Of a stretch of 17,153 bases of DNA, positions 6,638 through 12,298 are shown piece after piece (position 1 is the first letter of the stretch; every line of letters begins with the position of its first letter). Source of the DNA: Pseudomonadota bacterium (GTDB taxonomy: Bacteria; Pseudomonadota; Gammaproteobacteria; Xanthomonadales; Rhodanobacteraceae). Where the stretch lies: assembly GCA_023430685.1 (NCBI GenBank), contig JAEYZH010000104.1, positions 1 through 17,153 of the forward strand. The letters are read 5' to 3'. The notes under the pieces were generated by a model. The model saw only the letters and a program-made list of their open reading frames with translations, searched no databases and was not told the DNA's origin. A program made the translations under genes and the position numbers.

Positions 6638-6991
6638 ATGAAGAAGCGTGCACTCGGCCCCGTGCTCCCGATCGCCGCGCTGCTGCTGTTCGCTGCTGGC
6701 TGCGCCTCGGTATCGCCGCCGCATGAAACGGCGAGCGACGCGGGCGAGCGCCATGCCGATTCGAGCGCGGCGTGGGCGCGCCTGGACACGGACGCCAACG
6801 GGCATCTCGACCAGGACGAACTCTGGGACCAGCGTGCGCTCGCGCTGATGCAGGATTTCCAGTCGGCCGATGCGAACCAGGATGCGCGCGTGTCGCGCGC
6901 CGAATGGGATCGCTGGTGGCCGCGGCTGGATCGTTCGGCGCGACATCCCGGTTTCGTCGCGCCGGGCATCGCCGCGCAGCCGGCGCAATGA
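6638..6991 (+). CDS. EF-hand lipoprotein
   Basis: A 117-aa exported protein starting at 6638 after a CGGAGA site (6626-6631). Residues 1-21 form a signal peptide (KKR, then a hydrophobic core) ending in a lipobox-like FAAGC, with Cys22 as the likely lipidated residue. Two EF-hand calcium-binding loops follow: DTDANGHLDQDE (50-61) and DANQDARVSRAE (78-89). In the first, acidic ligands sit at positions 1, 3, 9 and 12 with Gly at 6. In the second, position 6 is Ala instead of Gly, so it may bind weakly. The C-terminus is Trp/Arg- then Pro/Ala-rich. It is probably a periplasmic membrane-anchored Ca2+ binder or sensor; the partner is unknown. It faces a second EF-hand gene across a short spacer. 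Confidence 0.85.
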   Translation: MKKRALGPVLPIAALLLFAAGCASVSPPHETASDAGERHADSSAAWARLDTDANGHLDQDELWDQRALALMQDFQSADANQDARVSRAEWDRWWPRLDRSARHPGFVAPGIAAQPAQ

Positions 6992-7010
6992 GAGGAGGGG
7001 CGCGTCAGGT

Positions 7011-7044
7011 GGTGGAACTCGCCGCTGCGCGGCTGCGGTCCACC
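7011..7044. repeat. REP-like imperfect palindrome 1
   Basis: Outer arms GGTGGA (7011-7016) and TCCACC (7039-7044) enclose an inner perfect hairpin GCCGC-TGC-GCGGC (7021-7033). It lies just after the stop of the EF-hand lipoprotein, in the spacer between two convergent genes. It resembles the REP-type hairpins with GGTGG/CCACC arms seen in related genomes and may serve as a transcription stop. Confidence 0.5.
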
Positions 7045-7098
7045 CTGCGGGTGCGTCCTGCTTGTCCGCCCCAATGCGTGTGGGTCGCAGAGGCGTAG

Positions 7099-7132
7099 GG
7101 TGGGTCGCAGCGCCGAAGGCGCGAGACCCACC
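7099..7132. repeat. REP-like palindrome 2
   Basis: Arms GGTGGGTC (7099-7106) and GACCCACC (7125-7132), with an inner stem GCGCC-GAA-GGCGC (7110-7122). The outer arm is part of an 11-base direct repeat, GTGGGTCGCAG, at 7080-7090 and 7100-7110. The GGTGGGT...ACCCACC form is common as a dispersed intergenic repeat in proteobacteria (established knowledge). Position between convergent genes suggests a bidirectional terminator. Confidence 0.65.
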
Positions 7133-7157
7133 ACCACAACACAACCGCACCCGCGCG

Positions 7158-7427
7158 TCAGTCGTGGTCGCGCCAGTCGCGATATTCGGCTTCCGAAATG
7201 CGGCCGTCGCGATCGGTGTCGATGGTGTCGAAGTCGCGGCCGAGCGTCGGGAACGGCACCAGCTCATCCTTGGTCAGGTAGCCGTCGCGGTTGGTGTCGG
7301 AATCGCTCCACTCGGGCGCGGCCGGGCGCGCCTCGTCCTTGCTCGTGGCCTGTGCGGACTGCGCGTTCGCGGCACCGGCGGCGACGAGCAGCAGGGTGGC
7401 GAGTACGGTCGTCGATACGGGTTTCAT
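7158..7427 (-). CDS. Secreted EF-hand protein
   Basis: An 89-aa protein with a Sec signal peptide (hydrophobic core TTVLATLLLVAAG) and a likely cleavage after ANA22. The mature part of about 67 residues holds two canonical EF-hand loops: DTNRDGYLTKDE (44-55) and DTDRDGRISEAE (70-81). Both have Asp at 1, 3 and 5, Gly at 6 and Glu at 12, so both should bind Ca2+. It ends in a charged YRDWRDHD. The start at 7427 is preceded by GGATGATCC, a modest ribosome site. It is probably periplasmic or extracellular. It is similar in design to, but not copied from, the convergent EF-hand lipoprotein; the two could act on the same calcium-dependent process. Confidence 0.87.
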   Translation of the reverse strand: MKPVSTTVLATLLLVAAGAANAQSAQATSKDEARPAAPEWSDSDTNRDGYLTKDELVPFPTLGRDFDTIDTDRDGRISEAEYRDWRDHD

Positions 7428-7538
7428 GGATCATCCTCCATCGGTTTGGACGATGGCGATGCTGGACGCGCAAGGCGCGCCGTGCGCTGAACCACGCGAT
7501 CGGAAGCCGCGGGTGTTCAGCCTGCCGTTGCGAAGCGT

Positions 7539-9440
7539 TCAGTCCTCGCGCGCGAGCACGCGATGCTGTTCGAGGCAGGCGATGATGCGATCGGCCGCGG
7601 CGTCGGCGTCGCACTCGAGGGTATCGATGCGCAGCTCGGGCGACTCGGGGACTTCGTAGGGCGAGTCGATGCCGGTGAAGTTGCGCAATTCGCCGCTGCG
7701 CGCCTTGCGATAAAGGCCCTTGGGATCGCGCTTCTCGACGATGTCAAGCGGCGTGTCGACGTGGATCTCGATGAACTCGCCGGCCTCCACCATGCTGCGC
7801 GCAAGCCGGCGCTCGGAACGGAACGGCGAGATGAACGCGGTGAGCACGATCAGCCCCGCGTCGACCATGAGCCGCGCGACCTCGCCGATGCGCCGTATGT
7901 TCTCGACCCGGTCCGCATCGGTGAAGCCGAGGTCCTTGCTGAGTCCGTGGCGCACGTTGTCGCCGTCGAGCAGGTAGGTGCGCGCGCCGCGCGCGTGCAG
8001 CTTGCGCTCGACGATGTTCGCGATCGTCGACTTGCCACTGCCCGAAAGGCCGGTGAACCACAGCACGCAGGGCCGATGCCCGTTCTGGCGGATGCGCGCC
8101 TGCTTGTCGACCTCGACCGCCTGCCAATGGATGTTCTGGGAACGGCGCAGCGCGAAGTGCAGCATGCCCACGCCGATCGTCTGGTTGCTGTAGCGGTCGA
8201 TGACGATGAAGCTGCCCATGTCGCGATTGTCCGTGTACGCATCGAACGCGACTGCGCGATCGAGCGTGAGGTTGCAGACGCCGATCTCGTTGAGCTCCAG
8301 CGTCTTGCCCGCGAGATGGTCGAGGCTGTTGACGTCGACGACATACTTGGGTTGGCCGATCGAAGCACCGATCGTGGTCGCGCCGAGCTTCACGAGGTAC
8401 GGGCGCCCCGGCAGCATCGGTTCGTCCGCCATCCAGACCAGCGTCGCCTCGAACTGGTCGGCAAGCCCTGCCGGATCGTCGGTCGCGCAGAGCACGTCGC
8501 CACGGCTGATGTCGATCTCGTCCGCAAGCGTCAGCGTGATCGACTGGCCGGCCTGCGCTTCGGCGAGGTCGCCGTCGTAGCCGACGATGCGCGCGACCGT
8601 CGACTGGCGGCCGGAAGGCAGCACGCGCACCGCATCGCCGGGCCGCACGCGTCCGCCGAGCAGGCGTCCGCTGTAGCCGCGGAACTCGTGGTTCGGCCGG
8701 TTGACCCACTGCACCGGCATGCGCAACGGGCCTTCGCTGCGTGGCGCGATCGCAACGTGCTCGAGGTGGCGCAGCAACGGCGGGCCCTCGTACCACGGCG
8801 TGTGCGCGCTCGCTTCGGCGAGGTTGTCGCCATGCAGCGCCGACAGCGGGATCGCGACGACGCGTTCGATGCCGAGGCGCGCGGCGAAGTCCTGGTAATC
8901 GTGTTCGATCGCCTCGAAGCGCTCGCGCGACCAGTCGACGAGATCGAGCTTGTTGACCGCGAGCACGACATCGCGGATCCCGAGCAGCGAAACCAGGTAG
9001 CTGTGCCGGCGCGTCTGCGTGAGCAGGCCCTTGCGTGCGTCGACGAGGATGACCGCGAGGTCGGCGGTCGACGCGCCGGTGACCATGTTGCGCGTGTACT
9101 GTTCGTGCCCCGGGGTGTCGGCGACGATGAACGTGCGCCGCTCGGTCGCGAAGAAACGGTAGGCGACATCGATCGTGATGCCCTGTTCGCGTTCGGCCGC
9201 GAGTCCGTCGAGCAGCAGCGCGAAATCGAGCGCCTCGCCCTGGGTGCCGAACCTGCGCGAATCGCCCTCGAGCGCGGCGAGCTGGTCGTCGAGCAGCGAC
9301 TTCGATTCGTGCAGCATGCGCCCGATCAGGGTGCTCTTGCCGTCGTCGACACTGCCGCAGGTGATGAAACGCAGCAGGTCCTTGCGTTGCTGCGCGGCGA
9401 GCCAGGCGTCGAAGGCCGCGGTGGAATCGTCAGTGGCCAT
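7539..9440 (-). CDS. cysNC: Bifunctional sulfate adenylyltransferase subunit 1 / adenylylsulfate kinase
   Basis: A 633-aa fusion of CysN (about 1-440) and CysC (about 455-633). CysN is the GTPase subunit of ATP sulfurylase: P-loop GSVDDGKS (29-36), DTPGH (108-112) and NKLD (163-166), then elongation-factor-like beta-barrel domains. CysC phosphorylates adenylyl sulfate (APS) to PAPS: P-loop GLSGSGKST (464-472), DGDNVRHGL (492-500), FISPFRSER (536-544) and DPKGLYRKARSGELRNFTG (572-590). Both P-loops are intact, so both activities are expected. With CysD it converts sulfate to APS and then PAPS for sulfate assimilation, in the cytoplasm. The start codon overlaps the cysD stop by one base (TGATG), giving tight coupling. 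Such fusions are common in Xanthomonadales and pseudomonads. Confidence 0.97.
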   Translation of the reverse strand: MATDDSTAAFDAWLAAQQRKDLLRFITCGSVDDGKSTLIGRMLHESKSLLDDQLAALEGDSRRFGTQGEALDFALLLDGLAAEREQGITIDVAYRFFATERRTFIVADTPGHEQYTRNMVTGASTADLAVILVDARKGLLTQTRRHSYLVSLLGIRDVVLAVNKLDLVDWSRERFEAIEHDYQDFAARLGIERVVAIPLSALHGDNLAEASAHTPWYEGPPLLRHLEHVAIAPRSEGPLRMPVQWVNRPNHEFRGYSGRLLGGRVRPGDAVRVLPSGRQSTVARIVGYDGDLAEAQAGQSITLTLADEIDISRGDVLCATDDPAGLADQFEATLVWMADEPMLPGRPYLVKLGATTIGASIGQPKYVVDVNSLDHLAGKTLELNEIGVCNLTLDRAVAFDAYTDNRDMGSFIVIDRYSNQTIGVGMLHFALRRSQNIHWQAVEVDKQARIRQNGHRPCVLWFTGLSGSGKSTIANIVERKLHARGARTYLLDGDNVRHGLSKDLGFTDADRVENIRRIGEVARLMVDAGLIVLTAFISPFRSERRLARSMVEAGEFIEIHVDTPLDIVEKRDPKGLYRKARSGELRNFTGIDSPYEVPESPELRIDTLECDADAAADRIIACLEQHRVLARED

Positions 9441-10342
9441 CAGAAGTATCCCTCGGCCTTCTTCTTTTCCATCGATGCGCCGGCGTCATTGTCGATCAGC
9501 CGCCCCTGGCGTTCGCTCGTGCGTGCACGCACCATCTCGCCGATGATCGCGGGCAGGGTGTCGGCGTCGGATTCGATCGCGCCGCTGAGCGGATAGCAGC
9601 CGAGCGTGCGGAAACCCACGCGCCGCCGCTCCGGATGCTCGCCCTCGCGCAGCCTGAAGCGCTCGTCGTCGACCATGATCCAGGTGCCGTCGCGACGCAC
9701 CACCTCGCGCTCGGCCGCGAGGTACAGGGGCACGATCGGGATCTTCTCGGAGAAGATGTACTGCCACACGTCGAGCTCGGTCCAGTTCGAAAGCGGGAAC
9801 ACGCGGATGCTTTCGCCGGCGTGCTTGCGCGCGTTGTAGAGCCGCCAGAGCTCGGGCCGCTGGTTGCGCGGATCCCACTGGTGCTGCGCGGAGCGGAACG
9901 AGAACACGCGCTCCTTCGCGCGCGACTTCTCCTCGTCGCGGCGCGCGCCGCCGAACGCGAGGTCGAAGCCGTGCGCATCGAGCGCCTGCTTGAGTCCCTG
10001 CGTCTTCCAGAGGTCGGTGTGCCGCGCGGAACCGTGGTCGAACGGATTGATGCCGAGCCTTTCCGCCTCGGGATTGCGGTGCACGAGAAGTTCCAGTCCC
10101 GACTCCCGCGCCATGCGGTCGCGCAGGTCGTACATCGCACGGAACTTCCAGGTGGTGTCGACGTGCAGCAGCGGAAACGGCGGGCGCGCCGGGAAGAACG
10201 CCTTGCGCGCGAGATGCAGCATCACCGAGCTGTCCTTGCCGATCGAATACAACATGACCGGACGCTCCGACTCGGCCACCGCCTCGCGCAGGATGTCGAT
10301 GCTCTCGGCTTCGAGGCGTTGCAGGTGGGTCAGTGCAGGCAT
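9440..10342 (-). CDS. cysD: Sulfate adenylyltransferase subunit 2
   Basis: A 300-aa catalytic subunit of ATP sulfurylase, near the usual length for the family (about 302). It belongs to the PP-loop N-type ATP pyrophosphatases: YSIGKDSSVMLHLA (32-45) is the PP-loop. Further family signatures are LLHVDTTWKF, the substrate region RRDEEKSRAKER, ESIRVFPLSNWTELDVW and RTLGCYPLSGA. It binds ATP and sulfate and forms APS, driven by GTP hydrolysis in CysN. The start at 10342 gives the standard N-terminus MPALTHLQRLEAESI; the frame remains open upstream, but that part is not conserved-looking. The ribosome site is weak. It heads the cysD-cysNC operon, and terminator-like hairpins lie in its upstream spacer. 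Confidence 0.96.
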   Translation of the reverse strand: MPALTHLQRLEAESIDILREAVAESERPVMLYSIGKDSSVMLHLARKAFFPARPPFPLLHVDTTWKFRAMYDLRDRMARESGLELLVHRNPEAERLGINPFDHGSARHTDLWKTQGLKQALDAHGFDLAFGGARRDEEKSRAKERVFSFRSAQHQWDPRNQRPELWRLYNARKHAGESIRVFPLSNWTELDVWQYIFSEKIPIVPLYLAAEREVVRRDGTWIMVDDERFRLREGEHPERRRVGFRTLGCYPLSGAIESDADTLPAIIGEMVRARTSERQGRLIDNDAGASMEKKKAEGYF

Positions 10343-10405
10343 TGCTCGCGCGGCGTGGAGGTGAAACCGGAAGTGTACGTCGGACCGCGGCGCAGGCGGA
10401 ACGAA

Positions 10406-10420
10406 ACCCGGTGGCCGGGT
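10406..10420 (-). repeat. Small hairpin in the cysD leader
   Basis: ACCCGG (10406-10411) and CCGGGT (10415-10420) form a six-base-pair stem with a three-base loop. Read leftward it is followed by TTCGTTCC, partly T-rich. It is about 65 bases before the cysD start. Confidence 0.4.
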
Positions 10421-10467
10421 GCCCTGGTAGGCTGGACTCGCGCAGCGCGACCGGCCCGGATTGGCGG

Positions 10468-10509
10468 CGAAGAGAAGAAGAGGGCTGGCCGACCAGCGGT
10501 CGGCCAGCC
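10468..10509 (-). terminator. Terminator-like hairpin upstream of cysD, reading leftward
   Basis: Perfect 11-base-pair stem: GGCTGGCCGAC (10483-10493) and GTCGGCCAGCC (10499-10509), with the loop CAGCG. On the minus strand it is followed by the pyrimidine tract CCTCTTCTTCTCTTC (10482-10468). This is a moderately good intrinsic terminator pointing toward cysD, 141 bases before its start codon. It either ends a transcript arriving from the right, or acts as an attenuator within the cysDNC leader. Confidence 0.55.
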
Positions 10510-10594
10510 AGCACGGCGCGGCGCGGCCAGCGTATCGACGCGACTTGGCCCGGCCTTTGCTTTGGATCAAGCGGGGAAATCCGGAGGTCGTGCG

Positions 10595-10771
10595 ATGTCA
10601 CAGCTTGTCCGCTTCTGCAGTCGTTCCTGCGAAGGCCTGCGCGGCCTGTGGCCGCTGGTCGGCGCGCTGGTCACCCTGAATCCGCGACCCGATTGCATCG
10701 CGTCGGCGATTCCGGGCCTCGGACCTTGCCGCAGCGTCTACTGCAAACCGGTTCGTCGCGCGCTGCGCTGA
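10595..10771 (+). CDS. Possible small Cys-containing protein
   Basis: A 58-aa reading frame whose main support is a strong ribosome site, GGAGG at 10583-10587, seven bases before the ATG. It contains five Cys (8, 12, 34, 45, 50) and a moderately hydrophobic stretch, LWPLVGALVTL (18-28), with an Arg-rich end. I recognise no family. The frame continues open upstream for a long distance, opposite cysD, which is typical of GC-rich shadow frames, so the frame alone proves nothing. If real, it would be a small protein in a spacer that otherwise runs from 10343 to 10912. Confidence 0.4.
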   Translation: MSQLVRFCSRSCEGLRGLWPLVGALVTLNPRPDCIASAIPGLGPCRSVYCKPVRRALR

Positions 10772-10862
10772 GCCGCGCACGCGGAGTGTCAGTTTCGCGC
10801 AGTCGATGTCAGCAAGCGCCCGGCCGCCCCGGCGAGATCGGCCGGAGCGTCGGTCATCGGGC

Positions 10863-10877
10863 GGCACGCAAATTGCT
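10863..10877 (+). promoter_or_regulatory. Predicted sigma-54 (RpoN) promoter
   Basis: CGGCACGCAAATTGCT (from 10862) matches the sigma-54 consensus TGGCACG-N4-TTGCW at all but the first base. The invariant GG (10863-10864) and GC (10875-10876) are exactly ten bases apart. Transcription would begin near 10888, some 25 bases before the ATG of the 53-aa protein at 10913. No enhancer-binding protein site was recognised upstream. Confidence 0.72.
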
Positions 10878-10912
10878 TGCATCGTTCCAGGGAACCGCAT
10901 CGCGAGGCGAGC

Positions 10913-11074
10913 ATGAGCTACGACATCCTGAAGAATCTCGGGCTGGACCATCTGGACGCCACGTCTCCGGATTTCATCAGGACGCTCGAACGCATGCAGA
11001 AGGAAGCGTGGCAGAGCCTGAAGGGCGAACCCGCGTCCACCAGCGACGACGGTCCCGAAACCATCGTCGGTTGA
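10913..11074 (+). CDS. 53-aa hypothetical protein, likely RpoN-dependent
   Basis: A 53-aa protein starting at 10913, with GAGGCGA (10904-10910) as ribosome site. Residues 1-37 look like two short amphipathic helices (SYDILKNLGLDHLD, then DFIRTLERMQKEAWQSLK). The end is an acidic, Ser/Asp-rich tail. No Cys, signal peptide or membrane segment. I do not recognise the family. It is directly downstream of a strong sigma-54 promoter match, with a leader of about 25 bases, which supports it as a real expressed unit. The maf gene begins 79 bases further on and may be partly read from the same transcript. A role in a nitrogen, carbon-storage or surface programme would be pure guesswork. Confidence 0.68.
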   Translation: MSYDILKNLGLDHLDATSPDFIRTLERMQKEAWQSLKGEPASTSDDGPETIVG

Positions 11075-11153
11075 TCGCCGCGCGAACGCAGGTTGCGCGC
11101 AGCGCGCACCTGACCCGATAGACTGCCGTGCCCTGTCCTGAAGCGGCACGACG

Positions 11154-11723
11154 ATGCGACTCTTCCTGGCGTCCCGCTCCCCGCGGCGACGCGAATTGCT
11201 CGAACAGATCGGCGTCGACTACGAGACGCTCGATCTCGACGTGCCCGAACAGCGCGCCCAGGGCGAACCTCCCGAAGACTACGTGAGCCGCGTCGCGCGC
11301 GAGAAGGCGGGGGCGGGACTGATGCAGGTCGCAGCGGTGCCGGATGCGCTCGTGCTCGGTGCCGACACCGAAGTCGTGCTCGGAGACGACGTGTTCGGAA
11401 AGCCCGCGGATGCGATGTCCGCCGCCGCGATGCTCGCGCGCCTGGCCGGGCGTCGACATCGCGTGCTGTCGGCGGTCTGGCTCGTGTCGGCCGATCGCGA
11501 GGAACACGCGCTCAGTGAATCGATCGTCGAGTTCGCGCCGATGTCGCGGGACGAGATCGCCGGCTATGTCGCGACCGGAGAAGCGTTCGGCAAGGCCGGC
11601 GCGTACGCGATCCAGGGTCGCGCCGCGGCATGGATCAGCCGCATCGAGGGCAGCCAGTCCGGCGTGATGGGCCTGCCGCTGTTCGAGACCGCCCGTTTGC
11701 TCGCGCGATTCGGGTGGTCCTGA
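11154..11723 (+). CDS. maf: Maf family nucleoside triphosphate pyrophosphatase
   Basis: A 189-aa protein of the Maf/Ham1-like fold that hydrolyses non-canonical or excess nucleoside triphosphates to monophosphates in the cytoplasm. Motifs: LASRSPRRRELL (5-16) for phosphate binding; LGADTEV (68-74) with the catalytic Asp71; GKP (82-84); YAIQGRAA (151-158); GSQSGVMGLPLFET (166-179). The layout resembles the YhdE subgroup (dTTP/UTP pyrophosphatase), which typically precedes rng. Length is normal. The start at 11154 gives the standard N-terminus. The gene ends five bases before the end of the opposed secreted-protein gene. Rng and YhdP, its usual partners, lie 3 kb downstream, past two opposed genes. 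Confidence 0.95.
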   Translation: MRLFLASRSPRRRELLEQIGVDYETLDLDVPEQRAQGEPPEDYVSRVAREKAGAGLMQVAAVPDALVLGADTEVVLGDDVFGKPADAMSAAAMLARLAGRRHRVLSAVWLVSADREEHALSESIVEFAPMSRDEIAGYVATGEAFGKAGAYAIQGRAAAWISRIEGSQSGVMGLPLFETARLLARFGWS

Positions 11724-11727
11724 ATCG
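11706..11727. terminator. Hairpin across the maf stop codon (weak terminator candidate)
   Basis: CGATTCGGG (11706-11714) pairs with CCTGAATCG (11719-11727), a nine-pair stem with one G-T pair and the loop TGGT. It covers the maf stop codon and lies between convergent genes. No T-run follows on either strand, so intrinsic termination is doubtful. Confidence 0.35.
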
Positions 11728-11728
11728 A

Positions 11729-12202
11729 TCAGAGCGGGTCGAAGCCGTCCAGGAACACCTCGTCGACCGGCGCCAGCGGGTCGGCGTCGACGAGGAACTC
11801 GATGTATGCCTCGAGCGCTCCGCCGCCCGACAGCTCGGCGCCGAAGCGCCCTTCGCGGATGATGCCGTTGTAGTCCTCGCTCGTGAAACTGTATTCGAAC
11901 GTGCCCTGGCCGCTCCAGCCGAGTCCGGTGCCGGTCAGGCCGATCCAGGTCTGCTCGCCGAGCGCGGGCACATCGAACGTGAAGTAGAAGTCGGCCGCGT
12001 CCTGCGTCCCGGTGGTCGTGTAGTTGATGACCAGCGTCGTGGACAGGATCTCGCCCGTCGTGGGACCGCGCTCGCCGCCGAAGTAACCCCACAGCAGCGA
12101 GTACGACGCGGTCTCGGGCAAGTCGTAGCGGATCGTGACGAGTTCGGCGCTGGCCGATCCGGCGGCGAGCAGCAAGGCGGCGGCGAGTGCGAGGCGGGTC
12201 AT
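11729..12202 (-). CDS. Secreted protein with DGFD-type C-terminus
   Basis: A 157-aa exported protein. Residues 1-19 are a Sec signal peptide (TRLALAAALLLAAG, cleavage after ASA19). The mature part is acidic, rich in Gly, Thr and aromatic residues, with alternating strand-like segments (YSLLWGYFGG, TTLVINYTTTG, DFYFTFDVPA, TFEYSFTS), so a beta-sandwich is likely. No Cys. It ends in VDEVFLDGFDPL (146-157); tails of the 'F-x-D-G-F-[DE]' kind are, as I recall, frequent at the C-termini of secreted Xanthomonadales proteins. It lacks a PEP-CTERM motif and a C-terminal membrane helix. The start at 12202 has CGGAG about eight bases away. It lies downstream of a winged-helix regulator gene on the same strand, with a 95-base spacer holding phased repeats. 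Function unknown. Confidence 0.82.
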   Translation of the reverse strand: MTRLALAAALLLAAGSASAELVTIRYDLPETASYSLLWGYFGGERGPTTGEILSTTLVINYTTTGTQDAADFYFTFDVPALGEQTWIGLTGTGLGWSGQGTFEYSFTSEDYNGIIREGRFGAELSGGGALEAYIEFLVDADPLAPVDEVFLDGFDPL

Positions 12203-12260
12203 GCGGGAACTCCGGGATGCAGGGATGCGCGATTGGAGCGCAGGCGGGCGTTGCCGGTCT

Positions 12261-12298
12261 TGACGGAATCGTGACGTACGCGCGACCAGGCGTGACGT
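12261..12298. promoter_or_regulatory. Helically phased GAC direct repeats (candidate operator)
   Basis: The octamer CGTGACGT occurs at 12270-12277 and again at 12291-12298, 21 bases apart. A third TGACG lies at 12261-12265 and a degenerate CGACC at 12283-12287. The shared GAC core therefore recurs at 12262, 12273, 12284 and 12294: steps of 11, 11 and 10, about one helical turn each. OmpR-type winged-helix proteins bind such head-to-tail repeats. The block lies about 60-100 bases before the secreted-protein start and overlaps the regulator's last codons. Confidence 0.5.

Larger units (their letters stand above)
10343..10594. other. Spacer and presumed 5' leader of cysD
   Basis: A 252-base stretch with no convincing gene. 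It must contain the cysD promoter and leader (leftward) and probably the promoter of the small ORF at 10595 (rightward). It holds two inverted repeats, listed separately. I could not identify a CysB-type site or a known riboswitch. Confidence 0.5.

Noticed and set aside
7563..9596. 677-aa plus-strand frame opposite cysNC
   Set aside because: Long antisense frame caused by high GC and codon bias; the opposite strand has two intact P-loops and full-length CysN and CysC.
9635..10594. Long plus-strand frame opposite cysD leading into the small ORF at 10595
   Set aside because: It mirrors cysD codons; only the last 58 codons, preceded by a strong ribosome site, deserve consideration.
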